Assembly: GCF_003480255.1 (NCBI RefSeq) | Contig: NZ_QUIN01000014.1 | Span: 1 to 56,608 of the forward strand | Reading direction: 5' to 3' | Source of the DNA: Erysipelatoclostridium sp. AM42-17 | GTDB taxonomy: Bacteria; Bacillota_I; Bacilli_A; Erysipelotrichales; Coprobacillaceae | Length of the DNA: 56,608 nucleotides | Shown here: positions 34,290-44,948 of the stretch, in pieces | Layout: every line of letters begins with the position of its first letter | Numbering within the stretch: position 1 is the first letter of the stretch | Notes under the pieces: model-generated | What the model saw: the letters and a program-made list of their open reading frames with translations, nothing else | The model's database searches: none | Told to the model about the DNA's origin: nothing | Translations under genes and position numbers: made by a program

Positions 34290-35600
34290 TTAAATAGTTT
34301 TTTTCATTTCAATGACTTTTTCTTCAAATTTGTAAATATCTTTACTACTCATAAATAAGAAAACGCATCCATTATATTGAGATAATTCTTTAGCTCCCGC
34401 TTCGTTTTCTTCAATAACCTTTGCACGAGGTAAATATTTTGCGATATCATAAATATCAATATCAATACCATCTTCGTGTTTTGCATTATCTGGAAAAGGT
34501 ACAAAATATGGATGATCTGCTAAATCCATTGATGCAGCAAATTCTTTAGCAAATCTTGCGCCTCTTGAAAAACGATCTGGTTGGAATATCGCAACAATTT
34601 CCTTTCCTGGATAACGTACCCTTGTCGCTTCGATAACATATTTAATAGCTGTTGGATGATGAGCATAATCATCCACATAAATGTTATTTCCATCTTCAGT
34701 TACTGTATAACGACGCTTTGTTCCTTTGAATGTTTGTAATTTATTTAAAATATAATCGTAACTCATATTTTCTAAGTAACCTAAAGTAATAATAGCTAAT
34801 GAGTTATATAACATATGCATTCCATATAATGGTATGTTAAAATGTCCAAATAATTCTTGATGAATATAAACATCAAACGATAAACCTTTAACTGTATCTA
34901 CTACATTGACAGCACGAACATCATTGTTTTCACCCAGACCAAAACGCATAACACGTTTTTTAAAGTGAATTTTTTTAATATTTGGATCATCACCCCAAAC
35001 AATTACCGTATCTTTAACTTGATTCGCAAATTTTTCAAAGGATTGAATATAACGTTCAAGATTACCAAAATAATCAACATGATCTAATTCAATATTATTA
35101 ATAATAGCATAGTTAGGATAATAATTTAAAAAATGATCTTGGAATTCACATGATTCTGCAATAAAATATTTGCTATCTTTTTGACCATGTCCAGTTCCGT
35201 CACCAATTAATACTGATGTTTTATCAAAATCTTCAAATAAATGATAAGCCATCCCTGTTGTTGTCGTTTTACCATGCGTTCCTGCAACTGAAATAGAAAT
35301 ATAATTTTCCATAAATTGTCCTAAAAACTCAAAATAACGATAACATGTCACATTTGGATTAGCTAATGCTGCTTTTACTTCAACATTCGTTTCATCAAAA
35401 GCATTACCGATAATAACTGTATAGCCATCTTTAATATTATTCGCATCAAATGAATAAATTGGAATGTTTCTCTTTCTTAATTCATCTTCAATAAAAATAT
35501 ATTTATCAATATCACTACCACAAACTTCGTTTCCTAATTCATAAAGAATGGTTGCTAGTGGAGCCATCCCTGAACCTTTAATTCCTATAAAATAATACAT
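34290..35600 (-). CDS. murC: UDP-N-acetylmuramate-L-alanine ligase
   Basis: Adds L-Ala to UDP-MurNAc in peptidoglycan precursor synthesis, using ATP; cytoplasmic. 436 aa. Domains: N-terminal UDP-binding (FIGIKGSGMAPLATIL), central ATPase with SVAGTHGKTTTTGM, and a C-terminal domain with YVDDYAHHPTAIKYVIEA and FQPDRFSRGARF. Extended -10 promoter upstream. Start of the murC-ytxG-ytxH-ccpA series. Confidence 0.96.
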   Translation of the reverse strand: MYYFIGIKGSGMAPLATILYELGNEVCGSDIDKYIFIEDELRKRNIPIYSFDANNIKDGYTVIIGNAFDETNVEVKAALANPNVTCYRYFEFLGQFMENYISISVAGTHGKTTTTGMAYHLFEDFDKTSVLIGDGTGHGQKDSKYFIAESCEFQDHFLNYYPNYAIINNIELDHVDYFGNLERYIQSFEKFANQVKDTVIVWGDDPNIKKIHFKKRVMRFGLGENNDVRAVNVVDTVKGLSFDVYIHQELFGHFNIPLYGMHMLYNSLAIITLGYLENMSYDYILNKLQTFKGTKRRYTVTEDGNNIYVDDYAHHPTAIKYVIEATRVRYPGKEIVAIFQPDRFSRGARFAKEFAASMDLADHPYFVPFPDNAKHEDGIDIDIYDIAKYLPRAKVIEENEAGAKELSQYNGCVFLFMSSKDIYKFEEKVIEMKKTI

Positions 35601-35618
35601 AATGTCACCTCACACAAT

Positions 35619-35627
35619 ATTTTACCA
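35619..35627 (-). promoter_or_regulatory. murC extended -10 promoter
   Basis: TGGTAAAAT lies 19-27 nt upstream of the murC start, after the terminator of the peptidase gene. No strong -35. Confidence 0.4.
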
Positions 35628-35692
35628 TAAATCAAAAAAAATGTATTCTTGATATAAAAATTAGTCTTTATTTTTTAAATAAAATTTTAATC

Positions 35693-35716
35693 AAAAAGCG
35701 AGTTTCCTCGCTTTTT
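35693..35716 (-). terminator. Xaa-Pro peptidase gene terminator
   Basis: Perfect 10-bp stem AAAAAGCGAG/CTCGCTTTTT with GAAA loop. Its upstream arm overlaps the stop codon. Confidence 0.8.
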
Positions 35717-36788
35717 AGATAATTTGTACATCTTTTGTATAACTATTTAAAACACGACATCCATCTTTTGTTACAAGCACTAAATCTTCTACCCTAACAC
35801 CAAATTGTCCTTCTAAATAAACTCCTGGTTCAATAGAAAAAATCATACCTTCTTCAACTTCCATTTCAAATTGTGAAGAAACATCTCCATACTCATGAAC
35901 GTCTCTTCCAATAAAATGTCCTAAACGGTGATTAAATTGTTTTCCATACCCTGCTTCACTGATAAGATCTCTAGCAACCTTATCAATTTCACAAAGCTTT
36001 ACTCCCGGTTTAATCATTGCTTCAGCAGCTTCATTAGCTTTTTTTACTAAATCATAAACTTCTAATGCTTGTTCACTAATTTGCTTATAAAACACTGTTC
36101 TGGTCATATCAGAGCAATATCCTTTATATTTACATCCCATATCAATAATAATACTATCTCCAGGTTGTAAACGAGAATCATCATTACCATGATGTGGATT
36201 GGCACCATTTTTACCAAAGGCAACAATGGGTTCAAAGCTGTTTCCTTCAGCGCCATATTTACGATAAATATCTGGTAATTGTTCTGCAACTTGTTCCTCT
36301 GTTAAATCTTGACTACATAATTCAATAACATCATTCATTGCTAAATCATTAATGCGACTTGCTTCAATCATCAATTCTTGTTCTTGTTCATCCTTTTTCA
36401 TACGCACTAAATCAACACAAGGTGAAGCATTAATATATTTTATATGTGGTAATTTCTTTTGTAATGCTAATAAAAATTTTGCTGGCCATGTTTTATCAAT
36501 TCCAATACGTTTAGGCTGATTCATATGATCAACTATTGTTTGCACAGCATCATCACTATCACTATGCCACACTATTTCTACGCCTAGATTATCTTCCACA
36601 AAGAATAAATTATTTAAGAATAATTTATGATCTCCATTTTTTCCTAACATTAAAACATACATTCTTTCACCAGGATGGTTTTGATAATCCAAACAATAAT
36701 CAATAGATTCTGGATCACTAATTAGAAAATAATCTAAATCAGCTTCCTTCATTAATTCAAGAATATTTTCAACTCTATTCATTTTCAT
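35715..36788 (-). CDS. M24-family Xaa-Pro aminopeptidase
   Basis: Metalloaminopeptidase cleaving N-terminal residues before proline. 357 aa. An N-terminal creatinase-like domain (about 1-125) precedes the pita-bread catalytic domain, with metal ligands in [20 protein letters not shown] (two Asp), HRLGHFIG (His), [10 protein letters not shown] (Glu) and RVEDLVLVT (Glu). The start overlaps the aspS stop; GAGGTGA lies 6 nt upstream. Likely third gene of the hisS-aspS T-box operon. Known relatives are PepQ and YpdF-type enzymes. Confidence 0.92.
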   Translation of the reverse strand: MKMNRVENILELMKEADLDYFLISDPESIDYCLDYQNHPGERMYVLMLGKNGDHKLFLNNLFFVEDNLGVEIVWHSDSDDAVQTIVDHMNQPKRIGIDKTWPAKFLLALQKKLPHIKYINASPCVDLVRMKKDEQEQELMIEASRINDLAMNDVIELCSQDLTEEQVAEQLPDIYRKYGAEGNSFEPIVAFGKNGANPHHGNDDSRLQPGDSIIIDMGCKYKGYCSDMTRTVFYKQISEQALEVYDLVKKANEAAEAMIKPGVKLCEIDKVARDLISEAGYGKQFNHRLGHFIGRDVHEYGDVSSQFEMEVEEGMIFSIEPGVYLEGQFGVRVEDLVLVTKDGCRVLNSYTKDVQII

Positions 36789-38529
36789 CTTTAGTCACCT
36801 CTATTCCTAATTCTTCTAATTGAACTTGGTCTACTTTATTTGGTGCTTTTGACATTGGACAAGTTGCACTCGCATTTTTAGGGAATGCAATAACATCTCT
36901 AATTGAATCACTACCAGTAAGCAACATTGCTAGACGGTCTAACCCTAAAGCAAAACCACCATGAGGAGGTGTTCCGTATTTTAAAGCTTCCACAAACCAT
37001 CCAAACTTATTTTCAATTTGTTCTGGTGTTAAACTTAATGCTTTAAATGCTCTTTCTTGAAGATCTTGTTCATAAATACGTTGAGATCCTCCACCTAATT
37101 CATAACCATTTAATACAATATCGTATGCATCAGCTAAACAATGAGCAGGATCACTATCTATCTTATCAATATCACTATCTTTAGGACGTGTAAATGGATG
37201 ATGCATTGCATAATATCTTTGTGTTTCATCATCATATTCAAACATAGGGAAATCAACAACCCATAATAAACCTAATTCTTGAGGATCATATAATTTTAAT
37301 TCTTTACCTAAATGATTACGTAAAGCGGCTAATGCATCACATACAACTGTATATTTAACATCACTTACAAATAATAATAAGTCATTATCTTCACCATTCA
37401 TCGTATCTAATAATCTTGTAAGTTGTTCTTCATTAAAGAATTTAACAATTGGACCTTCTGCTTTACCATTAACCACTTTCATCCAGGCAAGACCTTTGGC
37501 TTTATATGTTTTTGCTAAATCTGTCAACTTATCAATCTTTTTACGAGAATATTGATCAGCTGCATTTTTAACATTTATTCCTTTAACATATCCCTTATTA
37601 TCTAAAGCATTTTTAAAAACCATAAAATCAACATCTTTAACAGTTTCATTTAAATTTACAAGTTTCATATCAAAACGAATATCAGGCTTATCAATACCGT
37701 AAGTTTCCATAGCATCATGCCATGTCATACGTGGTAAAGGTAATTTAACATCTATTCCTTTAACATCTTTGATAACTTGAGCCACCATTTGTTCACCAAT
37801 TGAAATAATTTCATCGGTATTCATAAAACTCATTTCTACGTCGACTTGTGTAAATTCTGGTTGACGATCTGCTCTTAAATCTTCATCTCTAAAACAACGT
37901 GCGATTTGATAATATCTTTCAAATCCAGCAACCATCAACAATTGTTTAAATAATTGTGGAGATTGAGGTAAAGCATAGAACTCTCCATTATGTACTCTAG
38001 AAGGAACTAAAAAATCTCTTGCTCCTTCTGGTGTTGAACGATTTAAATAAGGTGTTTCAATATCAATAAAATCATGTTCATCTAAGAAGTGACGTATACT
38101 ACGTGTAATCTGATGACGTGTCATAATTTTATTTTGCATCACCGGTCTTCTTAAATCTAAATAACGATATTGCATTCTGGCATCTTCGCTTGCATCAGTT
38201 TCATCAGTTGTATAAATAGGTGTCACATTAGCAGTGTTGATAATATCAATTTGTGATGCTTCAATTTCAATGTCTCCAGTAGGCATTTGTGGATTCTTAC
38301 TAGATCTTTCAACAACTTTACCTTTAACATGTAAAATGTATTCATTTTTAATTTCTTTAGTAACTTCCATTGATTCATTAACAATAATTTGTGTAATACC
38401 ATATCGATCTCTTAAATCAATAAAAACTAATGATCCTAAATTCCTTTTTTTAGCAACCCATCCTTTTAATTCAACGGTTTCGCCAACATTATCAATTCTT
38501 AATTCACCATTATTATGTGTTCTATTCAT
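36775..38529 (-). CDS. aspS: Aspartyl-tRNA synthetase
   Basis: Charges tRNA-Asp. 584 aa, bacterial class IIb type: N-terminal OB-fold anticodon-binding domain ([20 protein letters not shown]), motif 2 region [25 protein letters not shown] insertion, and motif 3 [14 protein letters not shown]. The ATG at 38529 is chosen over an ATG 6 nt upstream because AGGAGG, within the hisS coding end, then has 8-nt spacing. Overlaps hisS by 8 nt and shares its T-box. Confidence 0.96.
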   Translation of the reverse strand: MNRTHNNGELRIDNVGETVELKGWVAKKRNLGSLVFIDLRDRYGITQIIVNESMEVTKEIKNEYILHVKGKVVERSSKNPQMPTGDIEIEASQIDIINTANVTPIYTTDETDASEDARMQYRYLDLRRPVMQNKIMTRHQITRSIRHFLDEHDFIDIETPYLNRSTPEGARDFLVPSRVHNGEFYALPQSPQLFKQLLMVAGFERYYQIARCFRDEDLRADRQPEFTQVDVEMSFMNTDEIISIGEQMVAQVIKDVKGIDVKLPLPRMTWHDAMETYGIDKPDIRFDMKLVNLNETVKDVDFMVFKNALDNKGYVKGINVKNAADQYSRKKIDKLTDLAKTYKAKGLAWMKVVNGKAEGPIVKFFNEEQLTRLLDTMNGEDNDLLLFVSDVKYTVVCDALAALRNHLGKELKLYDPQELGLLWVVDFPMFEYDDETQRYYAMHHPFTRPKDSDIDKIDSDPAHCLADAYDIVLNGYELGGGSQRIYEQDLQERAFKALSLTPEQIENKFGWFVEALKYGTPPHGGFALGLDRLAMLLTGSDSIRDVIAFPKNASATCPMSKAPNKVDQVQLEELGIEVTKDENE

Positions 38530-39805
38530 GTTCATGTCCTCCTGACATATGATTTTCAATATATGCAACAATATTTTCTAATGGAACTTCATCTTGAGTA
38601 TGTGAATGATTACATTTCATATTGACTACTTCTTTTTGAACTTCTTCATCCCCAATAATCATTGAAAAATGAGCGTGATAACGATCTGCAGATTTAAATT
38701 GTCCTTTTAATCCTCGATCACATTGATCCATATCACAAGTAAATCCATTAGCTCTTAACATTGCAATAATTTGTACAGCTAAATCTTTAGCTTCACTACC
38801 TAAAGGCATAATATAAACATCTAATCCGTCTTCATCATCATCTTGATCATCATCTAAAGCTAATAATAATCTTTCCATTCCAAACGCAAATCCTACACCT
38901 GGAGTAGCCGGTCCACCTAACTCTTCAACTAAGCCATTATAACGACCACCACCTCCAACAGTAGCACCAGCGCCTAATTTTGGATCATCAGAGATGATTT
39001 CAAATACAGTATGTGAGTAGTAATCTAAACCTCTAACTAAGTTTGTATCAACAACATAATCAATTTCCAAATCATCTAATAAAGAACAAACTTTATCAAA
39101 ATGTGCTTTAGCATGGTCACTTAAATAATCAATTGTTTTAGGTGCTGATTGCATGGCAGGATTTTTAGCATCTACTTTACAATCTAAAATACGTAAAGGA
39201 TTTTTATCAAATCTTGCTTTACAATCAGAACATAACTGGTCTAATACTGGAGCAAAATGATCTTTCAAAGCTTGACGATAAGCATCTCTTGATTGATCAT
39301 CTCCTAAAGAATTAATGTGTAAAGTTACATTTTTAATTCCTAATGCTTCTACAACAGTAACAGCCATTAACATACATTCTACATCTACATATGGTGATTC
39401 TACACCTAACATTTCAACACCATATTGATGAAATTGTCTTTGACGTCCATTTTGTGGACGTTCATACCTAAACATTGGTCCCATATAATAAACTTTTTGT
39501 AGTTTTTCAGGTAATCCATACATTTTATTTTCAACGTATGCTCTTGCAATTCCTGCAGTTCCTTCAGGACGAAGTGAAAGCATTCTTCCTTTTTTATCAG
39601 CAAAAGTATACATCTCTTTAGAAACAACATCTGTTGTATCACCAACTGCACGATTAAACAATTCTGCATGCTCAAAAATCGGTGTTCTCATTTCTTTTAC
39701 ATTATAATTTGCACTAATTGTTCTTAACAATTGTTCTAACTTAATCCATTTACCAGACTTTTCAGGTAAAATATCTACTGTACCTCTTGGTGCACTATAT
39801 GCCAT
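38522..39805 (-). CDS. hisS: Histidyl-tRNA synthetase
   Basis: Charges tRNA-His. 427 aa. Class II motif 2 [20 protein letters not shown], the histidine-binding loops [14 protein letters not shown] and [14 protein letters not shown], motif 3 [13 protein letters not shown], and a C-terminal anticodon-binding domain. First gene of the operon hisS-aspS-(peptidase). A T-box leader with the overlapping specifier GACAC is directly upstream. Confidence 0.96.
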   Translation of the reverse strand: MAYSAPRGTVDILPEKSGKWIKLEQLLRTISANYNVKEMRTPIFEHAELFNRAVGDTTDVVSKEMYTFADKKGRMLSLRPEGTAGIARAYVENKMYGLPEKLQKVYYMGPMFRYERPQNGRQRQFHQYGVEMLGVESPYVDVECMLMAVTVVEALGIKNVTLHINSLGDDQSRDAYRQALKDHFAPVLDQLCSDCKARFDKNPLRILDCKVDAKNPAMQSAPKTIDYLSDHAKAHFDKVCSLLDDLEIDYVVDTNLVRGLDYYSHTVFEIISDDPKLGAGATVGGGGRYNGLVEELGGPATPGVGFAFGMERLLLALDDDQDDDEDGLDVYIMPLGSEAKDLAVQIIAMLRANGFTCDMDQCDRGLKGQFKSADRYHAHFSMIIGDEEVQKEVVNMKCNHSHTQDEVPLENIVAYIENHMSGGHEHE

Positions 39806-39822
39806 AAATTTTCCTCCTTAAA

Positions 39823-40033
39823 ATATAAAAACGTCCTTCAATAAGGACGTTATTAACGCGGTACCACCTTAATTCGTATTTTCATACGCTCTTATATCTT
39901 AACGCGATTAACGTTTGCTTCTACTTACTTCAAAGCAACTCCTCCCAAGTGTCCCACGATTCTATCATCAATGTTTTCACCAGCCACATTGTCTCTATTT
40001 TCAAGATATCGTTTAATCTTGTTCAACGGATTA
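39823..40033 (-). promoter_or_regulatory. T-box riboswitch of hisS-aspS (Asp/His ambiguity)
   Basis: The T-box core AAGGTGGTACCGCG is at 39857-39870, followed by a terminator stem AACGTCCTT/AAGGACGTT and a T run. The specifier region is GACAC (39953-39949) followed by TTGGGAG. In the register of the tyrS leader (codon plus ACTNTGGAG-like) the codon is GAC (Asp), while CAC (His) overlaps it. Confidence 0.9.
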
Positions 40034-40038
40034 ACATG

Positions 40039-40067
40039 ATTATATTAAATTATCATTAAAAAATCAA
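40039..40067 (-). promoter_or_regulatory. hisS T-box promoter
   Basis: -35 TTGATT (40062-40067), 17-bp spacer, -10 TATAAT (40039-40044), between relA and the T-box. Confidence 0.7.
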
Positions 40068-40092
40068 TCACAATCAAAAATAAATTCTATTT

Positions 40093-42321
40093 TTAATGGA
40101 TAACTCTTCTAATTGTATAAATACCTTGAATACGATCTAGATTGTCAATCGCTTGTTGCAAATGTTCCGCATCATCAACAGCAATCTTAACCTTAATAAT
40201 TGCTTTAATATCCTCACTTACATCTGCATGAATATTTAAAATATTAATTTTCATTTGTCCAAGCGATGTAATAATATCATTTAATAAATTCGTTCTATCT
40301 AAAGCATCAATTTCCAAATCAGCATTAAATTTCATTGTTGAAACAGATGCAAAATCCCAATAGACATCAATTAAACGATTTTTAATATCTGGTTGATTAA
40401 CATTAGGACAATCTTTTCGGTGAACTTTAATTCCTTGCCCTTGTGAAACATAACCTACAATTTGATCACCGGGGATTGGATTACAACATTTCGATAATTG
40501 AATTTTTAATCCTGTTACTCCCTTAACAACAACACCTTGACTAGATGACGATTTTTGTTGTTTATTGATGACTTCATTATTTTTTTGTAACATCTTTGAT
40601 AAATTATCAAAGAAGCCTGTTTTTTTAGGATTCACTTTTTCTAATAAAGTCATAACTGATAATGATTTTTTACCCACAAAATATAAAATATCATCAAAAC
40701 TTCTTGCTCCAAAGGAACCTAAATATGTTTTATATGTTTCAGAATCCATGAATTTCTTTTCATCTAATCCACGTTTTTTTAATTCTTCTTTTAATAGTTT
40801 TCGACCTTCTTCTATTGTATCTTTACGTGTTTCAGCTTCTTTATTGGCTAAAAACTGTCTTATTTTATTACGTGCCCCTGCAGTACGTACAAATTTCAAC
40901 CAATCTTCGCTAGGACCTGCACTTTGTTTATTTGTTTTAATCTCACAAACATCACCTGTATTTAATTGGGTATCAATAGGTACCATGACATTATTAACAA
41001 TGGCCCCAACAGTATGATGTCCTACTTCAGTATGAATACGATAAGCAAAGTCTACTGGAGTGGAACCGTTCGGTAACTCTACAATTTTACCTTGTGGTGT
41101 AAGAACATAAACATTTGCTTCAAAAATATCTCTTCTTAAAGAATCATAATATTCTTTAGCATCACCATCTTTAAAATCATCAGAAATAGAAATAAACTCT
41201 CTTAACCACTGTAGCTTTTCACCAATTTCTTTTTGTTCAGCTTTAGCTGAATAGCCTTTACCTTCTTTATAACGCCAATGAGCCGCAACCCCTAATTCAG
41301 CAAGTTCATCCATTTCTTCAGTACGTATTTGTACTTCAAATGTATTGCCATCCTCACCAATAACTGATGTATGCAAAGATTGATACATATTTGGTTTAGG
41401 CATCGCAATATAGTCTTTAAAGCGACCAGGAATTGGGCGATAGTGATCGTGAATCAATCCTAAAACACTGTAGCAATCTAACTTATTTTTTAAAATGATA
41501 CGAATAGCATAAAGATCATAGAGTTCATCAAATCTTTTATGCTTTTTAAACATTTTTTTATAAATGCTATAGATTGATTTAGCACGTCCCATTATACGAT
41601 AAGAATAATGATTATCATCCAATAATTGTTTTACATGAGCCATCATTTTATCGACTGATTCTTTTCTTTCTTCTTCTTTATTTTTTAATAAAGTCGCAAT
41701 TTCTTGATACGCTAATGGATCAAGATACGATAAAGCAAGATCTTCTAATTCAGTCTTAATATCGCTTAACCCTAAACGATGGGCAATCGGCGTATAAACT
41801 TCTAATGTTTCTCTTGATATTCTTTTTTGTTTATCAGGTCGCATATATTGCAAAGTACGCATATTATGCAAACGATCCGCAAACTTAATTAAAATAACTC
41901 GAATATCTTTAGCCATGGCAATATAAATTTTTCGATGATTTTCAGCATAAACATCAGCTTCATCTTTAAATGGCATTTTATTAATTTTAGTAACGCCTTC
42001 TACTAGGGTCGTAATTTCTTCACCAAAATTTTCAACCATTTCTTCACGACTTACATCACAATCTTCCATGACATCATGTAATAAGCCAGCAGCGATAGTA
42101 CTTGGTCCTGTTTGTAGTGTAGCAAGAATATATGCAACCCAAATTAAATGAATTGTATAAGGTTCCCCACTTTTTCTTTTTTGACCTGCATGTTTATCCA
42201 TAATAAAATCATAGGCTTTATGAATCAGTTTTAAACTGTCTTCATTTTTAATGTAAGTTGTACAAACATCTAATACATCATCAATTGTGATTTTATCTCC
42301 TGCTTTTTTATAATCATTCAT
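40093..42321 (-). CDS. relA: Bifunctional (p)ppGpp synthetase/hydrolase
   Basis: Makes and degrades the stringent-response alarmone. 742 aa. Order: HD hydrolase domain (about 45-190, GLLHDVMEDCDVS), synthetase domain (about 250-370, with RFKDYIAMPKPNMYQSLHT), TGS domain (VLTPQGKIVELPNGSTPVDFAYRIHTEVGHH), and a C-terminal ACT domain. RFKD is the RxKD signature of bifunctional enzymes. RBS GGGGGTGG precedes the ATG. Downstream of apt and recJ, as in B. subtilis. Confidence 0.96.
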   Translation of the reverse strand: MNDYKKAGDKITIDDVLDVCTTYIKNEDSLKLIHKAYDFIMDKHAGQKRKSGEPYTIHLIWVAYILATLQTGPSTIAAGLLHDVMEDCDVSREEMVENFGEEITTLVEGVTKINKMPFKDEADVYAENHRKIYIAMAKDIRVILIKFADRLHNMRTLQYMRPDKQKRISRETLEVYTPIAHRLGLSDIKTELEDLALSYLDPLAYQEIATLLKNKEEERKESVDKMMAHVKQLLDDNHYSYRIMGRAKSIYSIYKKMFKKHKRFDELYDLYAIRIILKNKLDCYSVLGLIHDHYRPIPGRFKDYIAMPKPNMYQSLHTSVIGEDGNTFEVQIRTEEMDELAELGVAAHWRYKEGKGYSAKAEQKEIGEKLQWLREFISISDDFKDGDAKEYYDSLRRDIFEANVYVLTPQGKIVELPNGSTPVDFAYRIHTEVGHHTVGAIVNNVMVPIDTQLNTGDVCEIKTNKQSAGPSEDWLKFVRTAGARNKIRQFLANKEAETRKDTIEEGRKLLKEELKKRGLDEKKFMDSETYKTYLGSFGARSFDDILYFVGKKSLSVMTLLEKVNPKKTGFFDNLSKMLQKNNEVINKQQKSSSSQGVVVKGVTGLKIQLSKCCNPIPGDQIVGYVSQGQGIKVHRKDCPNVNQPDIKNRLIDVYWDFASVSTMKFNADLEIDALDRTNLLNDIITSLGQMKINILNIHADVSEDIKAIIKVKIAVDDAEHLQQAIDNLDRIQGIYTIRRVIH

Positions 42322-42342
42322 GATCCCACCCCCTGATATGAT

Positions 42343-42365
42343 AAAAGAGAGTGACCCTCTCTTTT
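42343..42365 (-). terminator. Terminator-like hairpin between apt and relA
   Basis: Perfect 9-bp stem AAAAGAGAG/CTCTCTTTT with 5-nt loop, overlapping the apt stop. The T run is short, so partial readthrough into relA is likely. Confidence 0.55.
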
Positions 42366-42882
42366 AATACTTTAATAAAGAATAAACTGGATAATCTTTT
42401 AACTTATTTCTTCCATCCAATCCTTCTAGTTCAATTAAAAAAACAATACCAACAACTTCACCTTTAAGTTTTTCAACCAACTTGATAGCAGCCTCTACTG
42501 TTCCACCTGTAGCTAATAAATCATCAATAATAACAACTTTTTGTCCAGGTTGAATACTATCGCTATGAATTTGAATTTCATTTTTACCATATTCCAAATC
42601 ATAGCTTTCACTAATGACTTCTCTTGGTAATTTATGAGGTTTTCTTACAGGAACAAATCCTGCATTTAATTCATAAGCAACTGGACATCCAAATAAAAAT
42701 CCTCTTGCTTCTGGAGAAGCAATTAAATCAACATCTTGATTTAAAGATTGTATCCAATCTTTCATTTGCTTAATTGACTCATGATAAGCTTCTTTGTTTT
42801 GCATTAAAGGTGTAATATCTCTAAAAATGATCCCTGGTTCTGGAAAATCAGGAATACTAGCGATATATTGTTTTAAATCCAT
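42364..42882 (-). CDS. apt: Adenine phosphoribosyltransferase
   Basis: Salvages adenine with PRPP to AMP. 172 aa with the PRPP-binding motif [14 protein letters not shown] and the N-terminal hood sequence [30 protein letters not shown] before the ATG and TATAAT about 25 nt upstream. The order recJ-apt-relA matches B. subtilis, where apt and relA are adjacent. Confidence 0.96.
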   Translation of the reverse strand: MDLKQYIASIPDFPEPGIIFRDITPLMQNKEAYHESIKQMKDWIQSLNQDVDLIASPEARGFLFGCPVAYELNAGFVPVRKPHKLPREVISESYDLEYGKNEIQIHSDSIQPGQKVVIIDDLLATGGTVEAAIKLVEKLKGEVVGIVFLIELEGLDGRNKLKDYPVYSLLKY

Positions 42883-42932
42883 AATGACTCCTCCTACTCA
42901 TTTATTATAACAAAAATTATAATTGAAGAAAA

Positions 42933-44558
42933 CTATTTAATATCTTCTAAAATCATATTGATTGATTCTGTATTTAAATATTTATTAATCTTCAATTTGC
43001 CATAAATTTGTACTTCTTTTTTATTTTTAAATTCATCAATACAAGGACAGTGAAAATAAAGAGCCTGCATATTACAATGAGGAAGTTGTAAATCAAAACG
43101 CAAATGTTGTCCTTGACCTAAAAGACGAGTTTGACTTACTGGAACATGTTTTAACATAAAAGTCGTTTCTTCATTTCCTTGACCTTGAGGTTCCAATATA
43201 CTCAATTGTTTAACAGCAGATAATGAAATATCATCTAAAGATACTTCTAACGCTTCTTTTCTTTCTTCAATATCCTGTCCATATTTTTCAATATAACGAG
43301 CAATATCTTCTTTAAATTGAGTCACATCCTCCTTAGCAACAGAAAAACCACCCGCTAAAGCATGACCACCGTACTGTAATAAATCATCACTTAAAGTATT
43401 AAGGATTTTATTAAGTGGCAGTTCCTTTATGCTACGCGCACTTCCACGATAGCACTGACGAACTTGATCATAAGTCATGACAAAACTTGGCTTACGATAC
43501 TGGCTCGTATATTTTCCTGCCACCAATCCAACAATCCCTTCTTGAATATCTTGATCATAAACATAGAGAAATGGAGCATCTTCGTTGTTTTTTAAAACAT
43601 TTTTATATTGTTTATTTGTTAAACTTCTGCGATCATTATTAATTCTCATTGCAGCATTACTCATTTTTAAGATAAAATCACGATCACAATTCTTTAAAAA
43701 ATATTTAACCAAATGATTAGGATGAATAAAATGTGGTAATCGACCAAAAGAATTGATTTTAGGTGCAATAATAAACCCAATAGAAGTCATATCATATACC
43801 CTGTTTTCACCTAATAATAAATCTAATTGAAGATAATGTTCTTGATTCATAAATTGAAATGCTCTTTTAACTAAAGAACGATTTTCATCAAGTAAAGGCA
43901 TCATATCACTAATTGTTGTAATTGCCGCAAGACAGTAAAGATACTTATCATGTTTTCCTAAAAGAGCACTTGCTAATTTATACGCAATAAAACCACCACT
44001 AATTTCTTTAAATGGGTATTCTGGTGACATTTTAGGATGAATAATCGCAAAAGCATCAGGTAATTCGTCATAATCATGATGATCACTAACAATAACATCT
44101 ACTCCTAATTCATTAGCCAGTTCAATTGCTTCATGTGATCTAATTCCATTGTCAACAGTAATAATTAACTTATACCCTTTATCATATATTTCTTGTACTT
44201 TTTGTTTATTAAGTCCATAACCATCATCACTGCGATGAGGAATATGATAGCCCACTTTCTTACCCAACATTGAAAATGCTTGTACTAAAATAGCTGTAGC
44301 CAAAATGCCGTCACAATCATAATCTCCATAAATACAGATATTTTCATTTTGTTCAATGGCTTCCTTAATACGTTCTAAAGCCATTTCTCCTTCAAGAAAC
44401 AATGAAAAATCATGGTAAATAAGTCTCGGAGACAACAATGATTGTACATCTTCTTCATCAAATCCTTTACTATCGATAACCTTAGCTAATAAGGAATGGA
44501 TTGAAAATTGTTGCATATAGTGTTTATAGTTATGACTTTCTATTATATTCCAATTCAT
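42933..44558 (-). CDS. recJ: Single-stranded-DNA exonuclease RecJ
   Basis: 5'-3' ssDNA exonuclease for recombination and mismatch repair. 541 aa with the DHH-family motifs: YGDYDCDGILATAIL, TVDNGIRSHEA, VSDHHDYDELP, and DHHA1 GGHALAGGFSV near residue 390, then a C-terminal OB-like domain. It is shorter than B. subtilis RecJ (786 aa in my memory) and near the E. coli length. Separated from the upstream comN-like gene by a terminator. Confidence 0.93.
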   Translation of the reverse strand: MNWNIIESHNYKHYMQQFSIHSLLAKVIDSKGFDEEDVQSLLSPRLIYHDFSLFLEGEMALERIKEAIEQNENICIYGDYDCDGILATAILVQAFSMLGKKVGYHIPHRSDDGYGLNKQKVQEIYDKGYKLIITVDNGIRSHEAIELANELGVDVIVSDHHDYDELPDAFAIIHPKMSPEYPFKEISGGFIAYKLASALLGKHDKYLYCLAAITTISDMMPLLDENRSLVKRAFQFMNQEHYLQLDLLLGENRVYDMTSIGFIIAPKINSFGRLPHFIHPNHLVKYFLKNCDRDFILKMSNAAMRINNDRRSLTNKQYKNVLKNNEDAPFLYVYDQDIQEGIVGLVAGKYTSQYRKPSFVMTYDQVRQCYRGSARSIKELPLNKILNTLSDDLLQYGGHALAGGFSVAKEDVTQFKEDIARYIEKYGQDIEERKEALEVSLDDISLSAVKQLSILEPQGQGNEETTFMLKHVPVSQTRLLGQGQHLRFDLQLPHCNMQALYFHCPCIDEFKNKKEVQIYGKLKINKYLNTESINMILEDIK

Positions 44559-44575
44559 AATTTAACTCCTTTAAT

Positions 44576-44603
44576 AAAAAAATAGTTGCAAAGCAACTAT
44601 TTT
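44576..44603 (-). terminator. Terminator between comN-like gene and recJ
   Basis: Perfect 11-bp stem AAAATAGTTGC/GCAACTATTTT (44579-44589 with 44593-44603), 3-nt loop, T tract on the minus strand. The comN-like TAG stop is in the stem. Confidence 0.8.
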
Positions 44604-44884
44604 GAAATAAGATCCTGGAATGCATCTATATTCAATTGAGATGCCTCTTTAACCACTTGAACACTTAAATAATCAAATAATTCAGAAAATTCTAAACCAA
44701 CAATATCATCGACTAATGTGCACATTGGTAAAGATGTTTTATTCTTCCACTTTACATTAAATAAGTAATCTTTTATTTGTTTTTCAGAGATATTATGAAT
44801 GTCTTGTTTTCTAAATTCGCGTGTTTTTAATTTTATCAAGAAATTCAAATCGTATTTGGTAAAACGAGAATCGTTCTCACTCAC
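44597..44884 (-). CDS. comN: ComN-like post-transcriptional regulator
   Basis: 95-aa soluble protein resembling the ComN/YrzD family. The pattern IKDYLFNVKWKNKTSLPMC followed by LVDDIVGLEFSELFDYLSVQVVKEA is similar in spacing to the B. subtilis protein. ComN affects comER-region mRNA and DivIVA-linked septal localisation in Bacillus. The start is a GTG with GGAGGGG 7 nt upstream. It is divergent from a spoVB-like gene, as in B. subtilis where yrzD is near spoVB and recJ. Assignment is by weak similarity plus context. Confidence 0.6.
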   Translation of the reverse strand: MSENDSRFTKYDLNFLIKLKTREFRKQDIHNISEKQIKDYLFNVKWKNKTSLPMCTLVDDIVGLEFSELFDYLSVQVVKEASQLNIDAFQDLISK

Positions 44885-44948
44885 TTAATATCCCCTCCAT
44901 TCGTACCTTTCTATTATAAATGAAAATTCGACATAAAGGAAGTCTTTT

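Noticed and set aside
39949..39951. CAC in the hisS leader as the obvious His specifier
   Set aside because: All three T-boxes here contain CAC at this place because a codon ending in C is followed by conserved AC, so CAC cannot be taken as the specifier without structural alignment. Kept only as an overlap possibility.
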